Source: Adiantum capillus-veneris
Lineage: Eukaryota > Streptophyta > Polypodiopsida > Polypodiales > Pteridaceae
NCBI GenBank assembly: GCA_014529385.2
Contig: CM043971.1
Coordinates: 52,737,209 to 52,801,208 of the forward strand
Length of the DNA: 64,000 bases
Direction of reading: 5' to 3'
The notes under the pieces are model-generated. The model was not told where the DNA came from. It saw only the letters and a list, made by a program, of their open reading frames with translations, and ran no database searches. Positions within the stretch are counted from its first letter, which is position 1, and every line of letters begins with the position of its first letter. This document shows positions 22,183-34,613 of the stretch, in pieces. Made by a program: the position numbers and the translations under genes.

Positions 22183-25100
22183 ATGGCACCCAAAAATAGT
22201 CGTGGCCGGAAAACAACCATCTGTGCTGATCCTATTCCTGAGGAGTCGGGAAGAGAATCTAACCCTAAGCATGAGAGGGTGACTGACATTGAGGCCCATG
22301 AGGAGCACAGTTAGGCTAATGAGACGCAGGACTCACAACATTCCAGTCACTCTAGAGGCAGACGGGCAGAAAGGGAAGCACATAAGGCCAAAAGTTCTCG
22401 GTGCAGGCAGGGGGATGAGGGTACCAAAGGTAGTAAAGGCAGTCGCCACACTTCCAGTAGACAGGCCAGAGGACACTGACACAGAGACAGAAACAGATAT
22501 TGATTAGGATGCAAATACTGACAACTGTAAGAATACTGCAAAGCACCCGTTCATACTCAAAGAAGAGAAGCGGCAGTACCAGCGGTAATCGGAATGATTA
22601 CACATCCTCACTGAAAATCTCATTTCCAGTATTCAAAGGGGGCAAGAAGGATGATCCGGTTACTCACATCCAGACTTTTGAGCAGTATGCAGAACTAAAA
22701 AATATTGATGAGGATGACTGGGATGAATACTTTCCGCAAACCTTGAAGGAGGCAGCAAGAATGTGGTACTACCATTATCCCGCTTGTCAGCTTAGATCCT
22801 ATAATAAACTACTTAAAGCCTTCAGAATGGAGTATTCCGACAACAAAGGTGATGAAGATATTCTTAGTGAACTGGATAAGATCAAGCAGAGGAATTTGTC
22901 AGTCCAAAGCTATGTGGAGAAAATCAAGGAGCTGACAAGGCACTTGCAGGAACCGCGTCAGAAAAGCGACTGCATGCATGGTTCCTGAATGACTTTCGTA
23001 GCAAGAAGCTTAGAGACCAGGAAGTACCAGCACCAACGAAGAAATTCAATGATCTGGTACAACAAGCACTGAAGCTAGAACAACAGGCTAAGAAGAAAAA
23101 GATCCATAAGAAGAGAAGATCCAATAGCAGTAGTTCTTCTACTGAGAACTCAGATTCCAATGAAGTTTCCAGCAGTTCTGAGAGTAGCTCCAATGAGAGG
23201 TCCAAGGATAAGTCAAAAAAGGGGTTTTGGACTAAGAAGATTGAAGAGATGGCTAGGCAGATTGCTGAGATTAGCCAGACCAGACAACCAGTGAGGAAAA
23301 TGGAGACTTGGTGTTCAAAATGTAAATCCAAGGACCATGTTTCCAACGAGTGCCCACAGTGTACTTATTGTAAGGCCTCTGGCCATTTATGGAATAATTG
23401 TGGCATTATGATTCATCATTTCAAGAAGGGCAAAGACTTGTCAGTAGTAGCATATACCGAACCAGTAAGAGTGGAAAACGCCAAAGCTTCTAAGGAGGAG
23501 AAACCAGGTACGAGTGGTACTGGTCGAGGGCGCGGGAAATACCAAGCAAGTATTGGCCGACGTCAAGGGCATGGTAACTTCCAGAGCCGGAGTTTGAATT
23601 GCTATACTTGTGGAAAGTATGGGCATTTCGCGGCTTAATGTCCAGACACACCTACACCTGCTGCTACTGAGGCAAAGGCACCAAAGCCAGTCCCAGTACG
23701 GGCAGTAACCCAGAGCAAAGGAGTAGTAATGAGGAAATTCCAGATATTCCAAAAAAACCTGTCACTACTGAAAGCTGCAAATGGGCTCAACAGAGAGAGG
23801 TATGGAAGGCCAAGGGTAAAGAGAAGGTGGGAGATGAATGGAAGGAGTAGAGAGAACTACCGGCAAAAATCACGAAGGATTTAGCCAAGAAGCTACCAAA
23901 GCAGCCAGAATGTTCTGAAGCACGAGTCATTCAGAAGATACCAGCCCAATCTACTGAGAAATATCAGTAAAAGCCTGGCATACCTGAGACCATGTTGGCT
24001 GCGGTACAAGGAATGATTGGAGAATTGGGAGTTGATAGAAGAACTGGAAGCACTACAAGGGAGGAATGGCATTGTGAAGATACGACCAGTTCTTCGAGCT
24101 CCAACAACCAGTCTGATCAGGAGAAATAAGAAATCCATGTTAAGATCTGTGATCGAATTCAGAGACTCACTGTGGAGTTAGAAGATATCAGAAGAACTTT
24201 GCTTGAAGTGGCAAAATGCATCAACAGCGAAGGAAAGCTGAAGCAGAGGCCAAAACAGTTGATTTGACGGCTGCAAGATGATGAAGTACCACTCATTCAG
24301 GTGGATTACAAGGTTCGGAAGCAATGGGAACCACTTTCAAGTGTCATCTTGGATGGAGCAGCAGGAGTAAATATCATGGGAGTACATCTCCAGCAGAGGA
24401 TGGACATCACAATCTAAAGCCAACACCATTTAAAGTAAGAATGGAAGATCACAGAGTAGTAAAAGCTATTGGCATGATTGAAAATATGCAGATACGAGTA
24501 GATAGGGAAAAATTTAAAGCCAACTTCCTAGCTCTTGATGTGCAAGGGGCATACAGAATGCTGCTAGGGCGCCCATGATTGAGAACAGCACATTTTGTTC
24601 ACGACTATGCAAATCAAACACTAACTATACAAGGGGCCTGCCGACAGGATTCAGATCTAGACGAACAAAACTAAGAGCTGGAGAAAAGAGTTGAGCCTAA
24701 GGAATTATGCCAAAAGTACAAGGCAAAGAAGATTGAACAAATGTTAGCAGCTCTGAACATATTTCCTCTACCAAAAATTGACTTGAATGCGGTTTTACTT
24801 AACAAAGAGCAGGCCGACAAGCGGAGAAAGTCATTCCCAAATCAGTTTACCGAAATCAATACAAGAGAAAGATCAGTTCAGTTAATGGAAGGCTGGAAGA
24901 ATCACCTAAAACTGGCATGGCAAATGAGCCACTGTATTGCACACAGTGAATCATAATGCTGATTCAAAACTTAACGGTCCATCTTGGGATTATGCTAAGG
25001 AATTGACCAAGAGAAAAGGCGGTGGGCCTAATTGGTTGCTTCTAGACGACCAAGAAGTTGAAGAGTGGAACCTAGGTTCTGAGGATAGTCCTAGGATGAT

Positions 25101-26437
25101 CAAGGTTAATAAGCATCTCAATCCTACAATGAAGGAAAAGGCATGCAGGAATTCCAGAACTACAAAGACGTATTTTCCTGGGAACACACATACCTGAAAG
25201 GGGTGGATCCCGAAGTATGCCAGCACAGGATACCGTTGAAGCCAGATGCTCGGCCAGTAAGACTGCCAGATACCGAATGAACCCCAACTATGCTAAGAAG
25301 GTCAAGGAGGAGATTGACAATCTTCTCAAGGTTGGTTTCATCACAGAAGTGGCCAGTAGCGATTGGTTGTTTCCCATAGTAGTAGTTCCCAAGAAGAATG
25401 GGAAATTGCGAGTCTGTGTTGACTATAGAAAACTCAATGCCCAAACTATCAAAGATCCATTTCCATTGCCTTTTACTAACATGTTGCTTGATGAGATTGT
25501 AGGATACGAGATGTATAGTTTTATGGACGGTTACATTGGCTACAACCAGTTACAGATCGCTCCTGAGGATAGAGAGAAGACCACTTTCATCACAGAGTGG
25601 GGAGTTTTCATGTATCTGGTGATGCCCTTCGGTCTATGCAATGCACCAGCTACTTTTCAGCGGTGTATGATGGAAATGTTCAATGAGTTTCTTCATCGGT
25701 TCCTTGCCCTCTTCATGGATGATTTTACTAAATATTCAGATGAGGAACAACACTTACTATTCCTGGAAATGGTTTTCAAACGCTTCCAGGAGAAGCGGAT
25801 TTGTCTGAATCCATTTAAATCCGTTTTCCTAGTCTAGAAGGGACAGCTACTGGGACATGTAGTATCCCGCAATGGAATAGAAATGGCCAATGATAAAATC
25901 TAGTGTGTTCAGCAAGCCAAAGCGCCCAGAAATGCATCTGAGTTAAGCTCTTTCCTGGGTTATAGTAACTTCTACAGAAGGTTTGTGCATAAGTTTTCCT
26001 CTCAAGTTGTACCATTATATGAGCTCACAAAGAAGACCAGTAAGTTCAATTGGACTGATGAGTGTGAGGAAAGCTTTCAGAACTTGAAAAAGACCATTAT
26101 CAATAAACCAGTCTTCAAGCAACCAAACTGGGATGCTATTTTCCATGTACATGTGGAGGCTTCGCGACTGGCAATGGGGGCGATCTTGGCTCAGCCAGAC
26201 GGAAGGACTGATTATCCCATTTATTTTGCCAGTCGCAGATTCATTCAGACTGAACAAGGTTATACGACCACTGAACAAGAAGCCCTAGGCATGGTTTTCA
26301 GTGCTACAAAGTTCAGGCATTACCTGCTAGGCAAACTCTTTCATTTCTATGTGGATCATCAGGCTCTTTTGTTCTTGATTAATAAAGTCATTATTCAAGG
26401 CAGGCTCATATGGTGGATGTGTTTGTTGTGTTGCAAC
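22183..26437 (+). pseudogene. Ty3/gypsy gag-protease-RT-RNase H, decayed and 3' truncated
   Basis: A gag start at ATG 22183 (MAPKNSRGRK) is soon stopped. The capsid-like region is readable at 22610-22980. Then come three zinc-knuckle-like motifs (CSKCKSKDHVSNEC, CTYCKASGHLWNNC, CYTCGKYGHFA, 23300-23636), the last with its final Cys separated by a TAA. A protease core (VILDGAAGVN) is near 24340. RT at 25300-25836 has FMDDF at the catalytic centre. RNase H at 25985-26437 has the first acidic residue in VEAS instead of the usual TDAS. Many frames and stops intervene. Integrase is missing: the match ends near 26437. Confidence 0.8.
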
Positions 26438-26638
26438 CGCAGGTAAGAGCTCTACGCATTGACGTAATCCATTCACAGTATTTCGTAGCTTTTGGCGTCG
26501 TCGACCTGCAGCCTAATTTCATCATATTTAGGAATTTACATGTTCAAATCAGAAACTAAGCATAGGTGGGGTATTGGGGCATCATTGCTAAGCATTTAGA
26601 TGCATTCTGGGTCAAAAACAACCAGGTCAAAAATCCAC

Positions 26639-27063
26639 TGTTGTTAATAATCGCAATTTGGAACTTGATCTAAAGTGGGATTTGAGACCATAAGCATGTG
26701 TGCTTAGGTCTTATAAAAGTTTCGTTACGTTTGGATGTCATTTGATGCTGTAACGGATGTGATTTGCTTGCCGATGAGCGATTGGCTTTTGGTGATTTCA
26801 GTTACTCGAGTGTAGCCTGAGTTAGATGCGAGTTATTGGTTGTTTTCCGAGAGATTGACAACCTCTTGTAGCCTCTATGCACTAGGCGAGTTAGCTTCGT
26901 CCCATGGTTTGACAAATTAATTGTGGTTCTCGCTAATACTGCAATAACATAGGATGGTGAGGTTAGACATGCGTCCCACAGTAACACACTCTCTATTGTG
27001 TGCCTTGAGCTTCCTTCGTCTTCTTGAAGCTGTGTGCATTTCTCTGCAACCCTAATTCCAACA
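26639..27063 (+). repeat. Copia-type 5' LTR (425 bp)
   Basis: The ends are TGTTG and CAACA, a perfect short inverted repeat, and a tRNA-iMet primer site follows two bases later. No 3' LTR was found, which agrees with the element being truncated in its protease. Confidence 0.7.
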
Positions 27064-27065
27064 AT

Positions 27066-27077
27066 TGGTATCAGAGC
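27066..27077 (+). other. Primer-binding site for initiator tRNA-Met
   Basis: TGGTATCAGAGC, just after the copia LTR. Confidence 0.9.
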
Positions 27078-27389
27078 AGGTTGCATCCTCTTGGGCTTGG
27101 TCGCCGGTTGCTCTAGCACACGCCTGCTCACTTTCTCCAATTTCAGTGAGCTATAGCAAGTGTTCGCAGGTCGAAAAAAAATTTAGTGAGCTTTGGCAAG
27201 TGTTTGCAGGTCTGCTCAAATTTTTTATTCGGGCAGGTTGCATCCTCTTGGGCTTGGTCGCCGGCTGCTCTAGCACACGCCTGCTCACTTTCTCCAATTT
27301 CAGTGAGCTATAGCAAGTGTTCGCAGGTCGACAAAAATTTTAGTGAGCTTTGGCAAGTGTTTGCAGGTCTGCTCAGATTTTTTATTCGG
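27076..27389 (+). repeat. 157-bp tandem duplication in the copia leader
   Basis: The segment starting GCAGGTTGCATCC at 27076 recurs at 27233 with very few differences. It begins inside the last bases of the primer-binding site, so the second copy carries a piece of it. Confidence 0.85.
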
Positions 27390-27591
27390 GCTCATTTTGG
27401 CCTCCGTTTCCACTACAGGCTACTAGTACTACACAGGCTATTTTGTCATTTTGTGCAGAATTTTTGTCAGTACCATTTTCTGCATAACAGGTGCCTCATA
27501 GTCTTCTATGATTTGTGCTATATAGCACATGTTGTTCCCACTCCATTTCTCCTATTTTTGGGTAGCTTTCACATCAGGTCCAACATTTACC

Positions 27592-28789
27592 GTGGCTGAC
27601 AACAACACAGATGTGTTCAAGATGTTTGCTGCTGAGGACAGGTTGGATGGGGATAACTACCCTATGTGGGCTTATATGATGCAGCATGTTCTTGTGTTAA
27701 AGGGCGTTTGGAACATTGTGCAGGGCATTGATGTACGTCCTGGTTCTGAGGATGTAGGCGATGTTCAGGATGTTGCAGGTCTTGCTGCAAGGATTGCTGC
27801 TATTAGAGTTTTTTTGCCTACAACTGAACAAGCTCGTTGGGATGTAAAGGATGCATAGGCTCATGCATCGATTGTGTTGTTTGTGAAGCGCACCATTGTT
27901 CCTCACATTCATTCAGCAAAATCTGCAAAACACGCTTGGGATATTCTAGCAGGTCTTTATGCAAGCCGCAATGAGGCTAAAATTGCTTTGCTGCATAAAG
28001 AGTTGGAGAGAGAGATTATGCATGAGGAAGATGATATGGACACTTTCCTTGCTCGTGTCAATGATATCAATGAGCAACTCATTTCTGCACGTGAAGAAAT
28101 TTCAGACAGTTTCCTAGTGCAGACTGTTCTTGTTGCCTTACCATATTCTTACCAGACTTTTGCTAGTACTTGGAGACTTATGACCCAAGGAAATCCAGAA
28201 GTTGTCTAGTTTGATGCATTATGCACATTGCTACTGCAAGAGTCATTTTCTAGAAAAAAAAGGACTAGACAACGGGCAATTGAACATGCCTTTATTGCTT
28301 CTCAAAGAAAGGGTGGTAACAGTAATGCAACCACTTCTTATGGTTCTGCTGCGAGTGGCAAAACTTTTGTTCCCAATGCTTCTATTGGCAGCACTTCGTC
28401 TGGCAATTCTGGTGATAAGGGCAAAAAGAAGATGCGTTGCCATTATTGTAAAGCTAATGATCACTTGATCAAGTCGTGTCCTAAGTTGAAGGCCAAAGAG
28501 GCTAAGAAGAAAGAGGGTGGTTTCACTGCAAATGCTGGTTCCACTACAAATGCAGCCATTATTGATTCTTCTGTGAAAGGAGATTGTGATGCTGATGTTG
28601 ATGCAGAATGGGCTTTTAGTGCAGAGTGCACTTACAATCCTGCTGTCCATGATGCATGCTTCTCAGTTGCTGCAGTTTCACATGTGTGGTATTTCGATAC
28701 TGGTGCTAAAAAGCACATTCCTCACACCGTGAATTGTTCACCTCTCTCGAGTCTGTCCCTCATGGGAATTTTGTCACTTGTGCCAACAA
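27592..28789 (+). pseudogene. Ty1/copia gag and protease remnant
   Basis: The reading starts with ADNN at 27592, but the expected ATG is GTG. The gag region runs through LDGDNYPMWAYMM and HAWDILAGLYA, a zinc knuckle (CHYCKANDHLIKSC, about 28438) and a protease core (VWYFDTGAKKHI, about 28690). Two in-frame TAG codons (27856-27858 and 28207-28209) sit where CAG would fit, and the frame is otherwise continuous between them. One base shift occurs near 28735. Copia homology stops at about 28789, inside the protease region. Confidence 0.8.
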
Positions 28790-29115
28790 TGCCTCTTAGA
28801 CCAATCAATGAGATGTCCTACCAACTTAAGTTGCCCAGTCATTGGCTCATACACAATGCTTTTCATGTGAGCCTACTAAAGCCTTACAAAGGAGATCCAC
28901 CTCAAGACCCACCGGAGATCGAGGACCAAGAAGAGGTGCTGTAACCCAAGTCCATTCTCCGACATGAAGACAAGGTATTGAGAGGCGGTAAGACTATCCG
29001 ATGGTATCTTATTAAGTTAAAAAACTATCCTTTTGAAGATGCTAGATGGATGCAAGACATACAATTAAAGGATAACCTAAACCTTGTCAATGCTTACAAT
29101 GCTTCCCTAGAGTAA
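28790..29115 (+). pseudogene. Ty3/gypsy integrase C-terminus and chromodomain fused to the copia remnant
   Basis: From 28796 the sequence is a relative of the element at 6642-11387 (compare 11092 onward): INEMSYQLKLPSHWLIHNAFHVSLLKPYKG, then a TAA at 28942, then RWYLIKLKNYPFEDARWM and NAYNASLE followed by a stop at 29113-29115. The open frame crosses from copia sequence into gypsy sequence without a stop, which makes a chimeric 239-codon ORF (28228-28944). Confidence 0.8.
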
Positions 29116-29530
29116 GAAAATGTAAAAATGTTTAAATGAATAAGACTCTCTTTTTCTTTATAGTGCGCACATGTTGCTTTGGATCATGTTTGCGGAGATA
29201 ACATCTCTCGAACACCAAGTAGAGCTTGTCACTCTACAATGGAAGATTTATAAGGACTAATGTGCAGACATGCTTGTGGCAGCTAACGCTCTCAAGCACC
29301 AAATGGACTAGTCATCCATTCTGGGATGATGTTGTAGAGTAAAATAGGGATCCTCTACCCGCTAGCAAATGGACTAATGACTAGGATTTATCTTCTCTAC
29401 CTCATGGTCAAGGACGACTATGATTTCAAGAGAGAGGTAATGTCATAATAACTAATATCTAATTCTCCTAAATGATTTTCTCATGTTAAACTGATCATTA
29501 AATATGAGAAAGTACCAAGGGAGAAAAAGC
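29116..29530 (+). other. 3' UTR, polypurine tract and LTR start of the gypsy relative
   Basis: It is similar to the minus strand of 13700-14060. The purine run AAGAGAGAGGTAA (29428-29440) is followed by TGTCATAATAACT, an LTR start like 4585. LTR similarity fades by about 29530, where the next element begins. Confidence 0.7.
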
Positions 29531-29824
29531 TAGCATATTGGTTAGGCTGGCAGACTAGTCACAGTAGGGATCCAAAGGAGGGAAAATAGGGATCCAAAGG
29601 GGGGGCCATCTGCAAAAGAGCAATGTGCATCAATGGGATTGAAAGACCCTACGGTTCATCCCATGTAAGGCAAGGGAAGCTAGAGCCTGAGAGTCCACCG
29701 CCCAGCCACCCATTATATAGGCAAGCCCCTGGCCCTTTGCCCTAGTTGGTGGACTCCCCGTTCCACACCGCCTAGCCCGGCCCTACCCTTGTCTAATCTG
29801 GCCTTGCCGGTATCCTGATATTAC
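29531..29824 (-). repeat. Probable 3' LTR remnant of the minus-strand gypsy element, with TATA-like box
   Basis: On the minus strand it follows a purine run (TTCTTAAGGGGGGAG). It contains CCTATATAATGGG near 29710, a plausible LTR promoter. The LTR borders are not clear. Confidence 0.45.
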
Positions 29825-29831
29825 TCCCCCC

Positions 29832-32800
29832 TTAAGAAGAGTTTTCGTCCTTGAAAACAAAAGTGGGGAACTTCTTCTTAAGAACACTAATGTTTTCCCA
29901 AGTGGCACCTTCTTCAGGTTGGTCTTTCCACTTGATTAAGGCTTGTTGACGTACGTGATGACATGTACGCAACTCATGATAATCAAGAACATGTTCAGGT
30001 TCATGCGGTAGGGTAGGAGGTTCAATGAAATCAACTAGAAACTATTGGTCAATGACATTTTCATCCCCATGTAACCGCTTACATACACGGCTTACATGAA
30101 ACATCGGATGAATGTGAGAATGTGAAGGTAGTAATAATTTGTAGGCATGATCACCTACTCGCTTGAGTAGTTTGAAAGGCCCACAATACCGGGGAGATAA
30201 TTTAGGTATCCGCCCAGTTTTCAATCTTTTTGAATGTTCTGGCATACGTAAAAATACTTCCTCCCCTTCTTCGAAGGTAACTTGCCGACGTTTCTCATCA
30301 GCGTACTTCCTATACCGATCTTGTGCTTGCCAGACATTCTAACGAGCAAGTTTCAACATATCCATGTGGTCTTGGAGAAAATCCTTAACATGTTGGAGCT
30401 TGGCTAGTTTTGGTGTTTTAACCGTTGAGTTTGGTTGGAATAAACTTACATAGTTTAGTCAACGTGTCTACAACCACCCATACTGATTCATGACCTTGTA
30501 TAGTGGCGGGTACACCTACAATAAAATCCATAGAGATGCTTTACCATTTTCAATTGGGAATATCCAAAGGATGTAAGAGTCCTCCTGCTTTTAGGCGCTC
30601 TTCCTTGTTAACTTGACATTTTTGGCAGTGCAAGACATAAGCTTGAATAAATCCATGTAGACCTGGCCAGTAAAACTGTCGTCGTACAGAGAATAAGTTT
30701 TTCTAATCCCCGGGTGCCCTGCACTTGGACTATCATGACATTCATAAAGAATTTGGCGTCGAATGTCTGTGTCCGTCAGTACACAAACTCTCCCCTTGTG
30801 GAGTAGGTACCCATTGTCGATGGTAAAATGCTTCCATCGCTGTAGTTCATCACTTGATAAAGGAGAGCTAGGTGTGGAGGTTAACTATACACTACTGATT
30901 GGAGTGAGAAGGATCCCTCTTTTGAACATGGCTCCACACTTTGGAATATGCTTCATCATGCTCATATTTTCCCTTGAGAGAATCTAAAAATTCACTAAGA
31001 AATTTCGTGAAGAAGAGTAAATTGATCTCTGGCATTCGACTTAGAGCATCTGCCACTACATTGTATCGGTCTTTGCGATACCTTAGCTTGGCGTCATATT
31101 CCTAAAGGATCTCGGCCCACCTGGCTTTTCCACCCTTTAAATCCATTTGTTGTGTAAACCATTTGATGCTTTCATCATCAAACACAATCTCGAACTGAGC
31201 ACCATATAGATAATGTCGCCATGTTTTTAAGGCAGACACTATTTCATAGAGTTCGTGTTCATAAGCAGAATAGTTCTGTTGAGCTGCATCAAGCATCTTA
31301 GTTTCAAATGCAATTGGCCGTCCGTCTTGTAACAAGACCGCTCCAATAGCACAATCACTGGCATCCGTTTCCAAAATGAATGGTTTCAAAGGATCTACAA
31401 TAGCCAGTATAGGAGTTGTAGCTAATACATCCTTGAGCGTATTGAAACTGTGATGTTGAGCAGATCCCCACTGAAAAGATTTACCTTTGCCTTTTAGTTG
31501 ATCCGTCATAGGAACAACAATTTGAGCATAGTTTTTAACGAACCTTCCATAAAAACCTGCAAATCCTAAAAATATATGTACTTCTTCCAGATTTCTAGGA
31601 GGAGGCCATTTCCTGATGGTATCCACTTTGGATTGATCCATGTATAGGCCGTTAGCTGAAATAACATGTCCTAAATAATGAATTTCATCTTTTAGAAAAT
31701 CACATTTAGATTCCTTGGCATATAACTTGTTTGTACGTAACAACTCAAATACCTGCCTGAGATGTTGTAAGTGTTCTTCTTCAGAAGCACTATAGACTAG
31801 GATGTCATCGAGGAAAACAATGACAAATTTGTCCAAATATGGCTTCAAGACACTATCCATAAGTGTCATGAATGTTGCAGGCGCATTGGTTAACCCAAAG
31901 GGCATTACCAAAAACTCGTAGTGTCCAAACCGTGTTCGAAATGAAGTTTTAGGTATATCGGCAAGTCAAATACGGACTTGATGATATCCTGACCGCAAGT
32001 CAATTTTCGTAAAAATGCAAGCATGAGTGAGCTTATCAAACAACTCATCTACTCTTGGCAATGGGTATTTGTTCTTAACTATAACCGCATTTAAGCCCCG
32101 GTAGTCTACACACATGCGCATACTGCCATCCTTTTTCTTCACTAAGAGGATAGGTGAAGCCCATGGTGAAGAACTGGGTTGTATAAACCCTCTGCTAAGA
32201 TAGTCAGCAAGCTGCCGTTCCACATCAGCAGCCTCTGAATAACTCATACGATAAGGTGGTTAACTAATAGGTTTACAGCTTGCAGCCACGTCAATGTTAT
32301 GTTGTATTGATCGTGTCGGCGGTAATCTTGATGGAAAATCATTAGGAAATACATCTTGAAATTCCTTTAATAATTTCTGTAATTGAATAGCAATGTTTGC
32401 TTGTTTAGAATTAGCAATTGGTGGAGTAGAGGAGAGAGAAGCATGCGGCGTTGAGGAATATTCAACAGACTCAATAATAGAAAGAAAATGAGACAGTGAG
32501 TAACACAAGAAAACCTGATCTATGTCATTATAAAAAACGAGCTGCATAAGCTCAGCGGTACAAATCAGTGGTGATGAAGGTATATCTTTTTCTCCTAACA
32601 ACAACACATGTGTGCCATGGGATTCAAACATCAAGCTATTGTGATCATAGCTACGCTTCAGTGATGGTCCTAGACTATGCAACCACTCCCTACCAAGAAC
32701 CACATCAGCCCTTTCCATGTTCATAACCTGAAAATCCAAACAAGTAGAGGTACCCTTTCATATTTCAGTATCATGTCCATTCATCATTGCTACCTTGTAG

Positions 32801-32935
32801 CGGTGGGTACTCGGAGTTTGAGGCAGTTTGAGCTTTTTCACCAATCCGTAATTGATGAAATTGTGAGTAGCACCGTCATCTACCAAGATGCACACCTTGT
32901 GCCCTTGCAGATATCCGTGCATGCGTACTAATCCT
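29832..32935 (-). pseudogene. Ty3/gypsy chromovirus, protease to chromodomain, 5' truncated
   Basis: Read from 32935 down: protease (VDDGATHNFI, about 32875) broken by a TGA near 32760; RT (31966-32247, then 31911-31500) with FLDDILVYS intact; and RNase H with [13 protein letters not shown] but FDDES in place of a TDHQS-type motif. There is a TAG at 31102-31104 where CAG is expected (LQEYD). The ADALSR end follows, then a heavily broken integrase (30245-31000), the GPFKLLKRVG..AYKL module (30050-30240) and a chromodomain (ALIKWKD...ATWE, 29880-30000). Gag is missing on this side; a gag fragment on the same strand at 42024-42290 might be its other end, split by the element between. Confidence 0.8.
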
Positions 32936-33321
32936 TCTTAATTAGGAAGGCTAGATTAATCTATTTTGTTAATAAATTAAAGATTAGGCCTATGTATACT
33001 CATAAATCCTCTCTTAATTAAATATTCTCTGCTGATTGTTGTAATTAAGCTTGAAAATATTAAGGAAATTAATTATCCTATCATATTAGGGTTGAAATTA
33101 GCCAAATTAACCACAAATTAATAAAAAATTTAGTAATAAGGCTTGGATTAAGTTGAGGTAATTATCAAATTTGCATTGGATAGTCATTAAGCTAGGAAAA
33201 TTATCTCATAATTTTTTGAGTAATTTTTATAATTAATTAGGCTAAATTAGACTATTTTTTAGAGAAAATTAAAGGGGAAACTAATCAAATCAATTCCAAA
33301 TGTCTTGAGTTATTTATCAGT

Positions 33322-34080
33322 GGTTAATTAGATGCTAGGTAACCTGTAATAGTTATGATAAGCTCAGATTATTAGTTTATCTAATTACTATAGCAGAAAT
33401 ACTCTGGTTTTAAGACAAATTAAATAGGGGAAATTAGTAAATTGAAACTAATTGAATTGCGATATTTATCAGAGGTTAATTAGATGTTAGAAAACCCATG
33501 ATAGTTAGGAAAAGCTCAAATGATTAATCTATCTAATTACTTTAGCAAAAATAGCTGTTTTAATGACAAATTAAATAGGAGAAATTAGCAAATAGATTCA
33601 AATTGAATTGACATATTTATTAGAGGTTAACTAAATGTTAGGAAACCCTTGATAATTAGAACAATCTCAAATAATTAATCTACCTAATTACTTTATCAAA
33701 AATACTCTGGTTTTAGGACAAATTAAATAGGGGAAATTAGCAAATAGATTCAAATTAAATTGAGCTATTGATCAGAGGTTAATTAGATGTTAGGAAATCC
33801 TTAATAATTAGAAAAATCTCAGATAATTAATTTCTCTAGTTACTTTAGTAGAAATACCTTGTTTTTCGGACAAATTAAATAGGGGAAATTAGCAAATAGA
33901 TTCAAATTAAATTGAGCTATTTATTAGAGGTTAATTATACCTTGGTGAACCCGTAATAATTTTTTTACCAATAGATAATTAGTTTACCTAAATATCCTAG
34001 TAAAATTACATTATTTTTAGGAGCAAATAAAAGGGGGAATATAGTAAATTAACCTAAAAACCTTTGATATAAATATCAGA
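33322..34080 (+). repeat. 152-bp tandem repeat, five units
   Basis: The word GGTTAA(T/C)TA starts at 33322, 33474, 33625, 33777 and 33929, a spacing of 151-152 bp. Units share the order GGTTAATTAGATGTTAGG, then TAATTAGA, then TAATTACTTTA, then GACAAATTAAATAGG, then GAAATTAGCAAATAGATT. The last unit is the most diverged. Nothing in it codes. Confidence 0.85.
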
Positions 34081-34403
34081 CGTATAACCCACCTTGAGGC
34101 ATCCATGATAAATATCCCAACCTTAGATAAATAGTTTAGGTATGTATCTTCAATAAAAATAACCGATTTTTCGTATAAAATGGACAAGGGAATTAGTAAA
34201 TGAATTTATCTAATTACCAAATAAATACCCGACGACTAAAATCCTTATTGAAGGGTGACAAAATTACTTACATCATAAATAAGTTATAGAAGGAATATCT
34301 CATCAAATTGACTATTAAAGATACCTACTTACTCAAAAAATCCTCATTTTTGGGTAAACAAGGAAAAAGAAGATTATTCAATTAAGCTTCTAAGGCTGCC
34401 GAC

Positions 34404-34613
34404 ATGGCTTCAAAGAGAACCATGGGAAATCCTCTTATTAAAGAAGAAGATGTTAGCAACAAGCAAAACAAAGGCACGAATGACCATGAGGCTGGGCCTA
34501 GCCATAGGCCAACAGAGGAGAGTCTACGAGCACCCGCCCCACAGCACATGGACGAGCAGTCCCAGGTGGATTTCTATTTTGTTCACTTAAAATCTTTTAA
34601 AGTTCATTTTTAA
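34404..34613 (+). CDS. Small ORF inside the LTR (69 codons), repeated in the 3' LTR
   Basis: It starts with MASKRTMGNPLIKEEDVSN and is acidic and Pro-rich in the middle. The copy at 40753 starts MAPKRTRGNPLIEEEDVSN but has a TGA after 20 codons. The MAPKRxRG start resembles many gypsy gag N-termini. The codons ending MDEQSQ are followed directly by GTGGAT, so a splice donor joining this leader to a downstream gag is possible. Conservation of frame between the two LTRs is partly just shared ancestry, so coding status is unproven. Confidence 0.3.
   Translation: MASKRTMGNPLIKEEDVSNKQNKGTNDHEAGPSHRPTEESLRAPAPQHMDEQSQVDFYFVHLKSFKVHF

Noticed and set aside
33322-34080. CRISPR-like array
   Set aside because: Units are contiguous 152-bp repeats with no unique spacers, in a plant retroelement LTR.
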